Under the pieces are notes generated by a model that saw nothing but the letters and a program-made list of their open reading frames with translations, had not been told where the DNA came from and searched no databases. A DNA stretch of 64,000 bases from assembly GCA_001421095.1 (NCBI GenBank), contig LIIK01000001.1, forward strand, positions 62,001 to 126,000, written 5' to 3'. Numbering within the stretch: the stretch's first letter is position 1; each line of letters opens with the position of its first letter. The position numbers and the translations under genes were made by a program. Of the stretch, positions 1 to 9,088 are shown piece after piece. Origin of the DNA: Candidatus [Bacteroides] periocalifornicus. GTDB lineage: Bacteria; Bacteroidota; Bacteroidia; Bacteroidales; CAJPTX01.

Positions 1-715
1 AATCCGAAAAACGCACCCCCGCCTCTAGGCATATGGCAATGCCAGCCGCCACATCCCAAGCATGCAAACCGTATTCGTAGAAGGCATCCACCCGGCCCGC
101 GGCCACATAGGCTAGGTCGGTAGCCGCCGATCCCAAGCGTCTAAGCCCATGCGAGTTCCGCATGAAGTAGTCCATCGACCGGAAGAACGACCCCATACTC
201 GAGTAGTCTGTGTAGGGGAAGCCCGTTGCAATTAAGGCTGCATCCACGCTGCCACACTCGCTGGCCTGTAGGGGCTTCCCGTCCAGGTAGGCCCCCTGCC
301 CTTGCACTGCATAGTAGGTCTCTCGGTGCGTGGCCTCATGTATCACCCCTAGAACGGGGACATCGTGGAAAGTAAGCCCAATGCTCACCGCGAATGGCGA
401 GAGCCCGTGGATGAAATTGGTGGTGCCGTCAAGTGGATCTACTATCCAGTTGAACTCTTCCGCCTTCTGCGTGCCACCGCCCTCCTCAGACACTACCCCA
501 GCCTCTGGGAGCAGCTCACGCAGTCTCGGGATAATCATCCCCTCGGCAGTTTTATCTACATACGACACAAAGTCATGCCGTCCCTTCTCCTCCACCGCCT
601 CCTTCCTAAATGTCCTAGCCTCTGCGCGTAGGAATTCCCCCACCTCTACCGCAAGGGCTATCGTAGCTTGGCATACGGGCTGCAAGCGGGCCATCTGGTC
701 TGGTGTCATTGGCAT
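1..715 (-). CDS. Inositol monophosphatase family protein (partial, C-terminus off the left edge)
   Basis: About 238 codons are visible and the 3' end is cut by the window edge. The translation carries the two metal-site motifs of the family: WIVDPLDGTTNFIHG at about residues 84-98, and WDVAAG near the visible end. The acidic EEGG that precedes the first motif is also present. The family consists of Mg2+-dependent phosphatases acting on inositol monophosphate or related sugar phosphates. The exact substrate cannot be read from the sequence, and archaeal-type fructose-1,6-bisphosphatase or PAP phosphatase activity is possible. The first ATG is at 715, and a second at 709 overlaps the stop of the upstream mtaB as ATGA, so the two genes are probably translationally coupled. 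Either start is possible. Confidence 0.9.
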   Translation of the reverse strand, partial: MPMTPDQMARLQPVCQATIALAVEVGEFLRAEARTFRKEAVEEKGRHDFVSYVDKTAEGMIIPRLRELLPEAGVVSEEGGGTQKAEEFNWIVDPLDGTTNFIHGLSPFAVSIGLTFHDVPVLGVIHEATHRETYYAVQGQGAYLDGKPLQASECGSVDAALIATGFPYTDYSSMGSFFRSMDYFMRNSHGLRRLGSAATDLAYVAAGRVDAFYEYGLHAWDVAAGIAICLEAGVRFSD

Positions 716-2043
716 AGCTCTAGGCATTCGCCCCGCATAGCTCCATCCTCGAAGGGTGCTTTTAGTCGCACCCGGGCTATATGCCCTTGGCTGGTAGGCT
801 CTGCGGAGAATCTGGTTCTGATATAGTTATCGGTAAATCCCTGCGCATTTCCATTCGCCCCTACCCGCTCCACCAGCACTGGGCGCACCTGCCCCTCAAA
901 GCGCAGGCAGTAGTGCCTATGCAGCGTATCGGAGAGCGATAGCAGACGCTGAACCCGCTCATGCAGCACGCCGGACTCCACCTGCCCAGGGAGGGTGGCG
1001 GCCAGCGTGCCAGGCCTGCGCGAATAGGGGAATACATGCAGGTAAGAGGGCTCTAGCAACTCTATGAACTGGCAGCTCTCCGCGAAATCCGCATCCGTCT
1101 CGCCGGGGAATCCCACTATCACATCCACCCCAAGAAAAGGGGTACACAGGTAACGGCGTACAGCCTCTACCCGCTCCCTATATAGCTGCGTGGTATAGCG
1201 CCTCCCCATGGCTCGGAGCACTGCGCTTGAACCTGACTGCAGCGGGAGGTGTATATGCGGAAGGAACTTACTAGAAGAGCCCATGAACGCAAGAATACCA
1301 TCGGTAAGCAGATTCGGCTCTACCGACGAGATCCTGTACCGTGCAATGCCCTCTACCCTCTCAAGCGCCCGCAGCAGCTCTATGAATGCCTCGCCTGTGG
1401 TTCGCCCAAAATCCCCCGTGTTCACCCCCGTTAGCACTATCTCACGCACACCCCGCGACGCTATCTGTTCAGCCTCCCGCACTATATCGGCTATCCGTGG
1501 ACTACGGCTCTCGCCCCTAGCCTGGGGTATTGCGCAGTAGGTACAGCGGTAGCTACAGCCATCCTGCACCTTGAGGAAGGCGCGCGTCCGCCCACCCGAG
1601 GAGTACGCATGGAAAAAATCACCATACGGGCCAGAATCCTGCACCTGCCCCGCGCACAAATCCAGCTCGGGGGCTACCCCCTCCATCTCCTGCCCTACGG
1701 GCCAAAGCCTGCGGTGCACCAGCAGCGCCAGCTGCGGTTTATCCTTAGCCACCAGCACCAGATCTACCGCAGAGTCGGCCTCCAGCTCCTGGGCTGACAG
1801 CTGGGCGTAGCACCCCGCCACCACCACGCGTACATGGGGATTCTGCTGCTTGAGGTGGTGCACTAGCTGCCGAGCCTTACGCTGGGCCTGCTCCGTTACC
1901 GCGCACGTATTCACCACCACCACATCGGCTTCGGCAGCCCCCTTGGTCACGGTGTAACCCAGGGCCTGGAACTGCCGGGCATACGTAGCGGTCTCCGAGT
2001 AGTTCAGCTTGCACCCTAGAGTCCTAAAGGTTACAGCAGGCAT
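706..2043 (-). CDS. mtaB: tRNA threonylcarbamoyladenosine methylthiotransferase MtaB
   Basis: A 445-residue methylthiotransferase of the radical-SAM MiaB/RimO/MtaB group. The N-terminal UPF0004 domain begins with TLGCKLNYSET and carries further cysteines (NTCAVTE, VAGCYA) for the accessory [4Fe-4S] cluster. The radical-SAM CxxxCxxC motif is GCSYRCTYCAIPQARGESRS at about residue 160, and a C-terminal TRAM-like segment follows. The LGCKLN start and the ARGESRS context favour MtaB, which makes ms2t6A37 in tRNA, over MiaB. A TACCTTTG box lies 24 bp upstream. The downstream inositol monophosphatase overlaps its stop codon, indicating an operon. Confidence 0.92.
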   Translation of the reverse strand: MPAVTFRTLGCKLNYSETATYARQFQALGYTVTKGAAEADVVVVNTCAVTEQAQRKARQLVHHLKQQNPHVRVVVAGCYAQLSAQELEADSAVDLVLVAKDKPQLALLVHRRLWPVGQEMEGVAPELDLCAGQVQDSGPYGDFFHAYSSGGRTRAFLKVQDGCSYRCTYCAIPQARGESRSPRIADIVREAEQIASRGVREIVLTGVNTGDFGRTTGEAFIELLRALERVEGIARYRISSVEPNLLTDGILAFMGSSSKFLPHIHLPLQSGSSAVLRAMGRRYTTQLYRERVEAVRRYLCTPFLGVDVIVGFPGETDADFAESCQFIELLEPSYLHVFPYSRRPGTLAATLPGQVESGVLHERVQRLLSLSDTLHRHYCLRFEGQVRPVLVERVGANGNAQGFTDNYIRTRFSAEPTSQGHIARVRLKAPFEDGAMRGECLELCQ

Positions 2044-2066
2044 TCCGAGCTATTTGAAAGACCCCG

Positions 2067-2074
2067 CAAAGGTA
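2067..2074 (-). promoter_or_regulatory. Bacteroidota -7 box upstream of mtaB
   Basis: Reads TACCTTTG on the minus strand and matches TAnnTTTG. It lies 24 bp upstream of the mtaB ATG. No clear TTTG -33 element is seen. Confidence 0.55.
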
Positions 2075-2261
2075 GCTATTTTCGGGAGAATAGGCATAGA
2101 ACTTGGTAGGGGCGGCGCCGAGCAACGCGAGTGCCCGCCCAACCAATTTCCGCATGCTCCCTTCCTCCTATCTATTCTCTGCCCTCTTGCGAACGCCTGT
2201 CCGTAGTGGCTTTCTTCCCCTCTTGGAATACGGAGGTTTAAATCATCTGATACTCCCCTGC

Positions 2262-2365
2262 TCCAAAGACCGTAGCGACGCCGCATTAATAACCGTGATG
2301 CGGCATTATATATAATAACCGCGACGCGGCACGCCACGTCGCTACTAAAACCGCGACACCGCATG
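2262..2365. repeat. Degenerate GCGACGCGG palindrome cluster
   Basis: Successive diverged units: CCGTAGCGACGCCGC, TAACCGTGATGCGGCA, TAACCGCGACGCGGCACGCC and CCGCGACACCGC. The TAACCGCGACGCGG unit is the same one that forms the 22-bp tandem array near 28.5 kb, so the two are related. Confidence 0.7.
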
Positions 2366-2374
2366 GTGGCAACG

Positions 2375-2410
2375 GGCGGGGAAATCTTCGCGCGAACCGC
2401 GAAAACCCCG
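2375..2410. repeat. CTTCGC/GCGAAG-type intergenic repeat
   Basis: GGGCGGGGAAATCTTCGCG followed by GCGAACCGCGAAAACCCCG. It is a diverged copy of a short element also found near 22157, 28896, 29035 and 60351. Confidence 0.6.
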
Positions 2411-2473
2411 CACCCTACAGTCGGGCTTCTACGGGGAGCCCGGTGTCCCTATAAAAACCGACGCAGCACTGTT

Positions 2474-2640
2474 AGGGCGGGCACTCGCTACGCTCGGCAC
2501 CGCCCCTACCAAGAAGGCAATAGCAAATCTCGCCAATGGATAGAAATGTGACTATCTGCTGAAAACCTACGGAAAATTCTTTATCGCGACGCGGCGCGCC
2601 GCGTCGCTACGGTCTTCGAGAAATGGAATTGCGTAATTAA
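2474..2640 (+). repeat. Composite dispersed element, copy 1
   Basis: Runs from GGGCGGGCACTCGC through CCGCCCCTACCAAGA and CAAATCTCGCCAATGGATAG to the palindrome at 2586-2607 and TACGGTCTTCGAGAAATGG. It can be aligned by eye over its whole length with 13312-13480 and with the reverse complement of 51541-51730. The 22-nt GCGACGCGG palindrome in it is perfect in this copy. It has no ORF and no obvious target-site duplication. Confidence 0.8.
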
Positions 2641-2754
2641 AACCTGTTTACCCGCAAGAAGGAAAAGAACCCTTTAAAAGAAATTGACCACATACGGGCC
2701 TTTTGCAGAGGGCCTCCCCTTTTGGAATACGGCGGTTAAATCCTATTCTCCCGT

Positions 2755-2795
2755 TTCTCGGAGGACGTAGCGACGCGGCGTGCCGCGTCGTCTTA
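2755..2795. repeat. GCGACGCGG palindrome copy
   Basis: CGGAGGACGTAGCGACGCGG then CGTGCCGCGTCGTC. It is the right-hand part of the composite element, without the left-hand portion. Confidence 0.65.
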
Positions 2796-2848
2796 AATCC
2801 CCCTTTTCTGGTACCTAAACACCCTGCCGCTTAGGTATTCACCCATTC

Positions 2849-3991
2849 TTACTTCAGCGCCTTGTATTGCACCTCGTCTACGGGTTCTAGCCATTCAGTC
2901 TGCGCACCCTCCTCCGTCTTCGTCATGTAGGTGAGGTGTTGAAACCAGCTGTCCTGCGCCGCACCGTGCCAGTGCTTAGTCTCGGCTGGGATCACAATCA
3001 CTTTCCCCGGCACCATCTCCGTTGCAGCCTGCCCCCATTCCTGGTACCAACCGTGCCCTGCCACGCAGATAAGCACCTGCACGCTCTTGTGGTGGATATG
3101 CCAGTTGTTTCGACACCCCGGCTCGAAGGTTACGTTAACAGGGCCCCCGCTATCGGCATTCATCGGCGCTACCCAGCTCCGCCCGCTGAAGTAGTGCGCG
3201 TAAGCCGTATTGGCGCCCCCTAGCGGCCATACGCTGAAATCTACCGGAGTACCCAGCTTTTCGCCACTTCCCAGTTGATAATTGATTTTCCCATTGCGGT
3301 TAAGCACCTGATAGAGCGCATTGCGCAGGCGTGCCGCTTCCACATTGCCCACACGTTTTGCCAGCACGTCGGGGAGCATCTTCAGGCACTCGTCCTCCAC
3401 TCCTACGTTTCGCGCCCCCTGAATGTGGCTGCATAGCTGCCAATGCACCCCCTCTATTGCCGTTAATGCGGATAGGGTAACCAGCTCGCGCTGCTGAACC
3501 GTAAGATTATCGCGGGCAAAAATGTCGCCAAAGAGATGCGCCTTGAGGTAGTAGTCCATTTGCGGCGCGAAGGTGTAATCGAACGGGCGACCCGAGATCT
3601 TAGTCTGTACTGCAGTGCCCTCCCTTACCGCATCGTAATCTGTAGGGAGCGGAGAGGCTTCAGCACCCTCCTGCGGCGTTTTACCAGCTTGCATCCGCGC
3701 TTCTACAGCATGTTGAAGCGCGTTTAGGGCATTGAGCGCGCGCGGAAATCCCGTGTAGGCATAGAGCTGGCATAGGGCCTCTTTGACCTGGCTTACCGTA
3801 AGCCCGTCGTCAAACCCCCGTTCTATAGCTTGCTCTAGGCGGCTGAGATCCCCCTTCGCCTCTAAACACGCGATGGCCGCGAGGCTTTCCTGTTGCGGTG
3901 TAAGAGTAGCTTTTTCCATTGTTGTCTGCGCGGTTAGTGTGTTCACCAGTAAGAGGAAAGCAGCAATAAAAATGGAAATTCGTGTTACCAT
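2849..3991 (-). CDS. Exported carboxymuconolactone decarboxylase/cupin fusion protein
   Basis: About 380 residues from the chosen ATG at 3991. That start gives a clean signal peptide (MVTRISIFIAAFLLLVNTLTAQ) and lies just after the stop of the upstream hydrolase; an ATG at 4012 would overlap it. Two carboxymuconolactone-decarboxylase-type helical domains follow. The first contains LYAYTGFPRALNAL (about residues 85-100) and the second LSALTAIEGVHWQLCSHIQG (about 175-195). A C-terminal cupin has the metal-binding pattern NNWHIHHKS...PGKVIVIPAETKHWHGA. The family includes gamma-carboxymuconolactone decarboxylase and AhpD-like peroxidases, but no CxxC AhpD pair is seen. The substrate is unknown, and export argues against the classical protocatechuate role. 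Confidence 0.85.
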   Translation of the reverse strand: MVTRISIFIAAFLLLVNTLTAQTTMEKATLTPQQESLAAIACLEAKGDLSRLEQAIERGFDDGLTVSQVKEALCQLYAYTGFPRALNALNALQHAVEARMQAGKTPQEGAEASPLPTDYDAVREGTAVQTKISGRPFDYTFAPQMDYYLKAHLFGDIFARDNLTVQQRELVTLSALTAIEGVHWQLCSHIQGARNVGVEDECLKMLPDVLAKRVGNVEAARLRNALYQVLNRNGKINYQLGSGEKLGTPVDFSVWPLGGANTAYAHYFSGRSWVAPMNADSGGPVNVTFEPGCRNNWHIHHKSVQVLICVAGHGWYQEWGQAATEMVPGKVIVIPAETKHWHGAAQDSWFQHLTYMTKTEEGAQTEWLEPVDEVQYKALK

Positions 3992-3995
3992 AGCG

Positions 3996-5111
3996 TTATA
4001 AGTTTTTCCCAAAGAATACTTTCAGTTTTTCCACTGCCTTATCCACATATTCGGGATACCAGTAGGTCTTGATATGGGTGGCCCCAGGAATGAGGAATAG
4101 CTCTTTGTTCTGCGTACCGGTGGCATGCGAGAAGCATTGCCCGGTCATGTAGAACGTATCGGCAGCACCGCCCGCCATCATCAGCAGCGGTTGATTGATA
4201 AGCTCCATACCCTGGGAGGCATCAAACGCCGCAAGGTCGATGAGCGAACTCTTGGTATACCTGGATGAAGAACCCGGATGCCGGTGCGTCACGTAGTAGT
4301 ATTCGTAGCCATCGCGGTAGAGGTCGTAGGGCAATCGGGCCACCTGCTCGGGGGTCAATCCGCTCATATCACCCACATACTCGGGAGCTTCGCCCGCTGC
4401 TTCTTTGGCACGCGCAGCAGAGGCATCGGCCAGACGCTCCTGAATCTGGTTGATTTGCCCATCGAGAAAACCGTTACGGCGAACCAAGCCAGTGTTGAAC
4501 AGGCTTAGCGTGGCCACCGCCCTAAAGCGTTTATCGGTCTGCGCCACCTTTGCCGTATAGCCTCCACCACCGCAGATCCCGAGTATGCCGATACGATCAG
4601 CATCCACACCCGGGAATTGCTGCAGGATGTCGGCCGCCCGCCGTATATCCTCCATGCGGTTGGCTGGCTTATCCACGTTGCGAGGTTCCCCTTCGCTCCC
4701 TCCCTGATAGGCAGCATCGAACGCCAAGGCAACGTAGCCCAATTCGGCCAGACGCTGACTGTAAAGACCTGCCACCTGCTCTTTGCACCCACCGTTGGGG
4801 TGCGCCACCACCACCGCGGCGTATCGTTTTGTAGAATCGTAACCTGCGGGCGTATAAACGTTCGCGGCGATCTTCAAACCGCCTAGCTGATAGGTAATTG
4901 GGTAGATGTTCACCTCCCCAGCTTCATTCTTTGTCAATGCGCCGCGATAAACCAGCCCGAAAGGATTGTCATTAGGGCTTTTGATGGACTTGAGATCCAC
5001 GTAGGTGAACGGTTCTTTACGCCTCTCCATTGTTTTCTTCTTTTGGGGCATTGCGGCTGCCGCGGGTAAAGAGAGCAGTAGGGCAAGCATGCCGATGATA
5101 GCACTTCTCAT
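3996..5111 (-). CDS. Exported alpha/beta hydrolase with a GxCxG nucleophile elbow
   Basis: 371 residues. The N-terminus [20 protein letters not shown] is a signal peptide. The alpha/beta fold shows the oxyanion region ([12 protein letters not shown]), the nucleophile elbow [13 protein letters not shown] (about residues 180-190), an acidic region late in the protein and a C-terminal histidine ([10 protein letters not shown]). The elbow has Cys at the nucleophile position, as in dienelactone-hydrolase-like and YcjY-like hydrolases. It precedes the decarboxylase/cupin gene by 4 nt on the same strand, so the two are probably one exported catabolic unit. The substrate is unknown. Confidence 0.87.
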   Translation of the reverse strand: MRSAIIGMLALLLSLPAAAAMPQKKKTMERRKEPFTYVDLKSIKSPNDNPFGLVYRGALTKNEAGEVNIYPITYQLGGLKIAANVYTPAGYDSTKRYAAVVVAHPNGGCKEQVAGLYSQRLAELGYVALAFDAAYQGGSEGEPRNVDKPANRMEDIRRAADILQQFPGVDADRIGILGICGGGGYTAKVAQTDKRFRAVATLSLFNTGLVRRNGFLDGQINQIQERLADASAARAKEAAGEAPEYVGDMSGLTPEQVARLPYDLYRDGYEYYYVTHRHPGSSSRYTKSSLIDLAAFDASQGMELINQPLLMMAGGAADTFYMTGQCFSHATGTQNKELFLIPGATHIKTYWYPEYVDKAVEKLKVFFGKNL

Positions 5112-5710
5112 GGCTTGAACCGCAATTGGGTCTATTAGGCCACCATATCATCGAGAGAAAAACGGGTACTACGCCTATTGTGTATCGCATCTAGCACGCG
5201 GCTATTCTCCATAATCTCCTTATGGTTATACCATTTCTGCCTCGTTCCGTAGCCTCCTATGGCTGGTGAATTCGTGTGCAATTTAGGCATTTTCCCAAAA
5301 TTTCACAAAACCCACCTGCTAAACTGCCCTCCTCGCGAGGCTGCACCGCGCATTTCCCGGCCATCCTCCCGCATCCCTATTTTGGGGTGCTAGCCCGCCT
5401 GCCCCCCCTTGAAACCACTGCTAAAGCCTCGAGCTGATGCCGTTTGAAGACGATTCCTTTTTCTTTTTTATGGTGAAAAAGAATTTTAATCTCCCACCTC
5501 TCTTTTCTATCGAAGGCCGTAGCATCTCGGCGTACCGCACCGTTTAAACCGCGCCGACACATTGCAATTGCAATCCACCACAAACTCTGACAATTCTTGC
5601 AGGCTCCCCATTCTTCGGTAATCCCGCGATTATTCCCTACTTTCGCGTTGACATTGAACCCAAGTAGTAATGTAAGCCAAGTTGCCGCGCCAAATCCCCA
5701 TACATCCCCC
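5112..5710. other. Divergent intergenic region upstream of the hydrolase and xseA
   Basis: About 600 bp between divergent genes. A degraded GTAGCATCTCGGCGTACCGC block (5518-5540) resembles the GCGACGCGG palindrome family. A TACTTTCG sequence at 5638-5645 is a weak -7 candidate for xseA. No RNA gene or ORF with support was found. Confidence 0.5.
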
Positions 5711-7012
5711 ATGCTATCCACTCCTCTCTCCCTCTCAGAACTTGCCCGCCGCTTGGCGCATGCGGTGCGGAGCGCATTCCCAGAGCCCCTATGGGTAGTG
5801 GCTGAAATCGCCAACCTCCAGGAGCATCGGAATGGGCATTGCTACCTAGAGCTGGTAGAGGTAGACCCCTCCACCAGGGCCAGAGTGGCCAGCATGCGCG
5901 CCACCATCTGGGCCAATAGGTACAGCATGCTCAAGCCCATGTTCCAGAGCGGTGCAGGCATACCGCTAGCGGCAGGGCTGAAAGTGCTGTTCTTCGCCCA
6001 GCCCGATTTCCACCCACAGTACGGACTCTCGCTCAACATCACCAGCATCGATCCCGCCTACACCGCAGGGGCGTTGGCCCAGGCGCGGCTACGTACCATA
6101 GAGCGGCTTCGCACCGAGGGGCTCTACGGCCTGAATAAGTCCCTGCCGTTCCCCGAGCTCCCGAGGAGAATCGCGATAGTTTCTGCCAAGAATGCGGCTG
6201 GCTACCAAGATTTTGTGCATCATCTCGCGCCCACCGTTGCGCATTTTCACCTGCACCTACTGCTCTTTGAGGCGCTTATGCAGGGCGAGCAGGCCCCCCA
6301 ATCCATAGTTGCCGCGCTGGCTGCCATCGCCCGTCAATCTGAACGCTGGGACCTCGTGATCGTGATCCGAGGCGGCGGCTCGCAGCTCGACCTCCTCTGC
6401 TTTGACGACTACACGGTGGCCGCCGCTATCGCCCGCACCCCCATCCCGGTCATTACGGGGATCGGGCACCAGCGCGATGAGTCAGTTGCCGACCTGGTGG
6501 CCTTCCAGTCGGTTAAAACCCCCACGGCTGCCGCCGAATTCATCGCCGAGTACTTCACCCAGGCCCAGCAGCGGGTGTTAGATTATGCCAAGGTAATACT
6601 AACGTTATCTACTGAGCTGCAGAGGAATATAAAGGGGGAATTGCAACAGCTCGCGCTACGGGCCAGCAAGGCAGCCACCCTCGCCACTCGGCAGAACGCG
6701 CGTAGAAGCGCAGAGCTGCAGGTGCGTATTGCCGCCCATCTCAGGCGAATACTGGCAAACCAACGGGAAAACCATCGCCTGCTGGCAAACCGTATCACCC
6801 AGAGCGCAAGGCAACGCTTCACGCTGGCCCACACCCAGCTCCAGGGGCAGGCAAAGCTCTTCCGGGCGGTCAATCCATTCGAGATCCTCGCCAGGGGCTA
6901 TGCTCTAGTGCGGGGGCCTATGGGGGTGGTCAAGTCGGCCGAACAGCTCCAGGCGGGCACCCCCATAACCATCCTCTTGTCCGATGGTACGAAAAACGCC
7001 AAAATAGAATAG
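5711..7012 (+). CDS. xseA: Exodeoxyribonuclease VII large subunit
   Basis: 433 residues from ATG 5711 (MLSTPLSLSELARRLAHAVR). The open frame extends to 5597, but that extension lacks family character. The N-terminal OB fold (WVVAEIANLQEHRNGHCYLELVE) is followed by the catalytic domain with VIVIRGGGSQLDLLCFDDY, PVITGIGHQRDESVADLVA and KTPTAAAEFI. The C-terminus is a long helical region and ends with FEILARGYALV. XseA forms the catalytic and DNA-binding subunit of ExoVII, which degrades single-stranded DNA. No xseB reading frame was recognised directly downstream, where it is often found. Confidence 0.95.
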   Translation: MLSTPLSLSELARRLAHAVRSAFPEPLWVVAEIANLQEHRNGHCYLELVEVDPSTRARVASMRATIWANRYSMLKPMFQSGAGIPLAAGLKVLFFAQPDFHPQYGLSLNITSIDPAYTAGALAQARLRTIERLRTEGLYGLNKSLPFPELPRRIAIVSAKNAAGYQDFVHHLAPTVAHFHLHLLLFEALMQGEQAPQSIVAALAAIARQSERWDLVIVIRGGGSQLDLLCFDDYTVAAAIARTPIPVITGIGHQRDESVADLVAFQSVKTPTAAAEFIAEYFTQAQQRVLDYAKVILTLSTELQRNIKGELQQLALRASKAATLATRQNARRSAELQVRIAAHLRRILANQRENHRLLANRITQSARQRFTLAHTQLQGQAKLFRAVNPFEILARGYALVRGPMGVVKSAEQLQAGTPITILLSDGTKNAKIE

Positions 7013-7126
7013 GGTTTAAAGTCTAATCCGCAATGGCTGAATAATTCCACAATACTAGCGTCGGGAAAGCAGAATCCAGAACGAATAATGTTCCCATAAA
7101 TTAGCATTTCTATTCTTTAGATCTTG

Positions 7127-7165
7127 AAAGGGGAGATACCGTGCGTAGACGGTATCTCCCCTTTT
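7127..7165 (+). terminator. Intrinsic terminator downstream of xseA
   Basis: A 15-bp stem (AAAGGGGAGATACCG paired with CGGTATCTCCCCTTT), an 8-nt loop and a T-rich tail. It sits about 115 bp after the xseA stop. Confidence 0.85.
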
Positions 7166-7254
7166 CTTTCGCATTTCTAAATCGATTTAATTTTCACATC
7201 GCATCGATGAAATGTGTGTATCCCCCTGTCTCCTCCATAACCGCATTGGAGCCC

Positions 7255-7376
7255 CACCTGCGCCGTACCATCGCCGTACCTGCTCTATACCTGCGCCGCT
7301 TCATCCTCGGATTTCGTAGCGAAATCCGAGGATGAAGCGGCGCAGGTGTTGAGTTGGTACGGCGCAGGTACGGCGG
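7255..7376. repeat. Long hairpin repeat, copy 1
   Basis: The core is a perfect 28-bp inverted repeat (arms 7289-7316 and 7320-7347) around a 3-nt loop, containing GCTTCATCCTCGGATTTCG. It is flanked by CGCCGTACC repeats on the left and GGTACGGCG repeats on the right, so the whole element is roughly symmetrical. Related copies are at 28741-28860 and 45041-45150. Confidence 0.85.
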
Positions 7377-7668
7377 AAGTGCCTCCAGGTGGGGGCGCGC
7401 ACAGCCCGCTGAAATGCGTTTCATCCTACCAGCCCCCACTACGGAGAAGCCGTTGCACCGACCATCCATTCTCCACCGCTGCGAGGCCTCTAGAAAAGCC
7501 TCCGTCCGTATTACACCTTTTTCGGTTACAGCCCATTTTCTTTTCACCACAGGCACCTTGCTAATCAATCCCGCCCGGTTACTGTTGCCATGCAGCACGC
7601 CGAGCCATTTATAGTATTGGGGTGCTCGCGTACCAGGTATTTCCCCATTCCTCTCCCAGATATTTTCC

Positions 7669-7676
7669 TATCTTTG
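7669..7676 (+). promoter_or_regulatory. -7 box of the glmM operon
   Basis: TATCTTTG, a match to TAnnTTTG, 23 bp before the glmM ATG. No TTTG is visible at the usual -33 distance. Confidence 0.6.
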
Positions 7677-7699
7677 CATCCGATAAAAATGGATGAATC

Positions 7700-9085
7700 A
7701 TGGCTCTAATCGCTTCGATATCTGGTATTCGTGGAACGATTGGTGGGCGCCCAAGCGAGGGGCTGAATCCCATAGCTATCGTTCGGTTTGCCTGCGCCTA
7801 CGCCTTCTGGCTCCGGGGGCGGTGCGGTCGTAGCTCGGCAAAAGTGGTAGTGGGGCGCGACGCACGGATATCTGGGCAGATGGTGAGCCAGGCCGTATCG
7901 GCAGCGCTGCAGGGGTGCGGGATAGAGGTGCTAGACATAGGGCTGGCCACCACGCCCACGGTAGAGATGGCCGTAACCCACCTGAAGGCGCAGGGGGGCA
8001 TCATAGTAACCGCGAGCCACAACGGGCGCGAGTGGAATGCGCTCAAACTCCTCAACGAGCGGGGCGAATTCATATCGGCCGCCGATGGGCAGTCTGTGCT
8101 GCACGCGGTGGAGACTGCAGACTACCTATTCCCCGATGTGGATGGGCTAGGGGGGTACCAGCAGATCGGGGGGATGCTGGAGTACCACATTCAGCGGATA
8201 CTGGAGCTCCCCTACGTGGATGTGGAGGCTATACGCAAGGCCGACCTCTGCGTGGCCTATGACCCGGTGAACTCTGTGGGTGGAATCGCAGTGCCCGCGC
8301 TGCTCGGGGCGCTGGGCGTTACCCGGGTGTTTGGGGTGAACCAGGACCCCACTGGGGAGTTCGCGCATAACCCCGAGCCTCTACCCGCCCACCTGGCCTC
8401 GCTGAGCCAGCTTGTGGTGCGGGAGAAGGCCGATGTGGGATTTGCGGTGGATCCCGATGTGGATAGGCTGGCGGTGGTATGCGAGGATGGCAGCATGTTT
8501 GGCGAGGAGTACACGCTGGTCTCGGTGGCAGACTACATACTGCAGCAAAAGCGGGGCAACACGGTATCAAACCTGTCGAGCACCAGCGCGCTGCGCGATG
8601 TAACGATAGTACGTGGGGGGGCCTACTACCCCAGCGCGGTGGGCGAGGTGAATGTGGTGGCACGTATGCGCGAGGTGAACGCTGTGATAGGCGGGGAGGG
8701 CAACGGCGGGGTCATACTCCCCGACCTCCACTACGGGAGGGACGCGCTGGTGGGCATCGCGCTGTTCCTCTCGCAGCTCGCCAAGGAGGGGCGCTCGGTG
8801 CTAGCTTTACGGCAGAAATACCCATCATACTACATGAGTAAGAACAGGATAGAGCTTACCAGCGGCGTGAGTCCCGATATGGTGCTGGAGAATGTAAAGC
8901 GGATTTTTGCAGCCGAGAGGATGAACACGGAAGACGGTGTGCGTATCGATATGCGCGGCGGCTGGGTCCACCTGCGCAAGTCGAACACCGAACCCATAAT
9001 CCGGGTGTACGCGGAGGGCGCATCGCAGGAGCAGGCCGACGAGCTGGCCAAGGGCATGGTAGATAGGGTGTATGAAATACTGTAA
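7700..9085 (+). CDS. glmM: Phosphoglucosamine mutase
   Basis: 461 residues of the alpha-D-phosphohexomutase family. It starts MALIASISGIRGTIGG. The phosphoserine loop is IIVTASHNGREWNALK (about residue 100), the metal-binding loop is DPDVDRLAV (about 252), the sugar-binding loop is GGEGNGGVI (about 330) and the phosphate-binding loop is RKSNTEPIIRVYAEG near the C-terminus. It interconverts glucosamine-6-P and glucosamine-1-P for cell-wall and LPS precursors. A phosphomannomutase/phosphoglucomutase role cannot be excluded, but the N-terminus resembles Bacteroidales GlmM. The efflux adaptor gene begins 3 nt after its stop, so they are co-transcribed. Confidence 0.9.
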   Translation: MALIASISGIRGTIGGRPSEGLNPIAIVRFACAYAFWLRGRCGRSSAKVVVGRDARISGQMVSQAVSAALQGCGIEVLDIGLATTPTVEMAVTHLKAQGGIIVTASHNGREWNALKLLNERGEFISAADGQSVLHAVETADYLFPDVDGLGGYQQIGGMLEYHIQRILELPYVDVEAIRKADLCVAYDPVNSVGGIAVPALLGALGVTRVFGVNQDPTGEFAHNPEPLPAHLASLSQLVVREKADVGFAVDPDVDRLAVVCEDGSMFGEEYTLVSVADYILQQKRGNTVSNLSSTSALRDVTIVRGGAYYPSAVGEVNVVARMREVNAVIGGEGNGGVILPDLHYGRDALVGIALFLSQLAKEGRSVLALRQKYPSYYMSKNRIELTSGVSPDMVLENVKRIFAAERMNTEDGVRIDMRGGWVHLRKSNTEPIIRVYAEGASQEQADELAKGMVDRVYEIL

Positions 9086-9088
9086 GCC

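Larger units (their letters stand above)
2044..2848. other. Gene-free region made largely of dispersed repeats
   Basis: About 800 bp between two minus-strand genes with no convincing ORF. It holds a short block related to GGTAGGGGCG...GTGCCCGCCC (2104-2140), GCGACGCGG-type palindromes (2262-2365, 2586-2607, 2760-2795), a CTTCGC/GCGAAG block (2375-2410) and one copy of the composite element described separately. The remainder is unremarkable. Confidence 0.75.
7013..7699. other. Intergenic region with terminator, hairpin repeat and glmM promoter
   Basis: Nearly 690 bp with no convincing gene. It contains the xseA terminator (7127-7165), the first copy of the long hairpin repeat (7255-7376) and the glmM -7 box (7669-7676). 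The overlapping reading frames here are low-complexity and on both strands. Confidence 0.7.

Noticed and set aside
5597..5710. Upstream 38-codon extension of xseA
   Set aside because: Lies in the divergent intergenic region and does not resemble the XseA N-terminus; ATG 5711 fits better.
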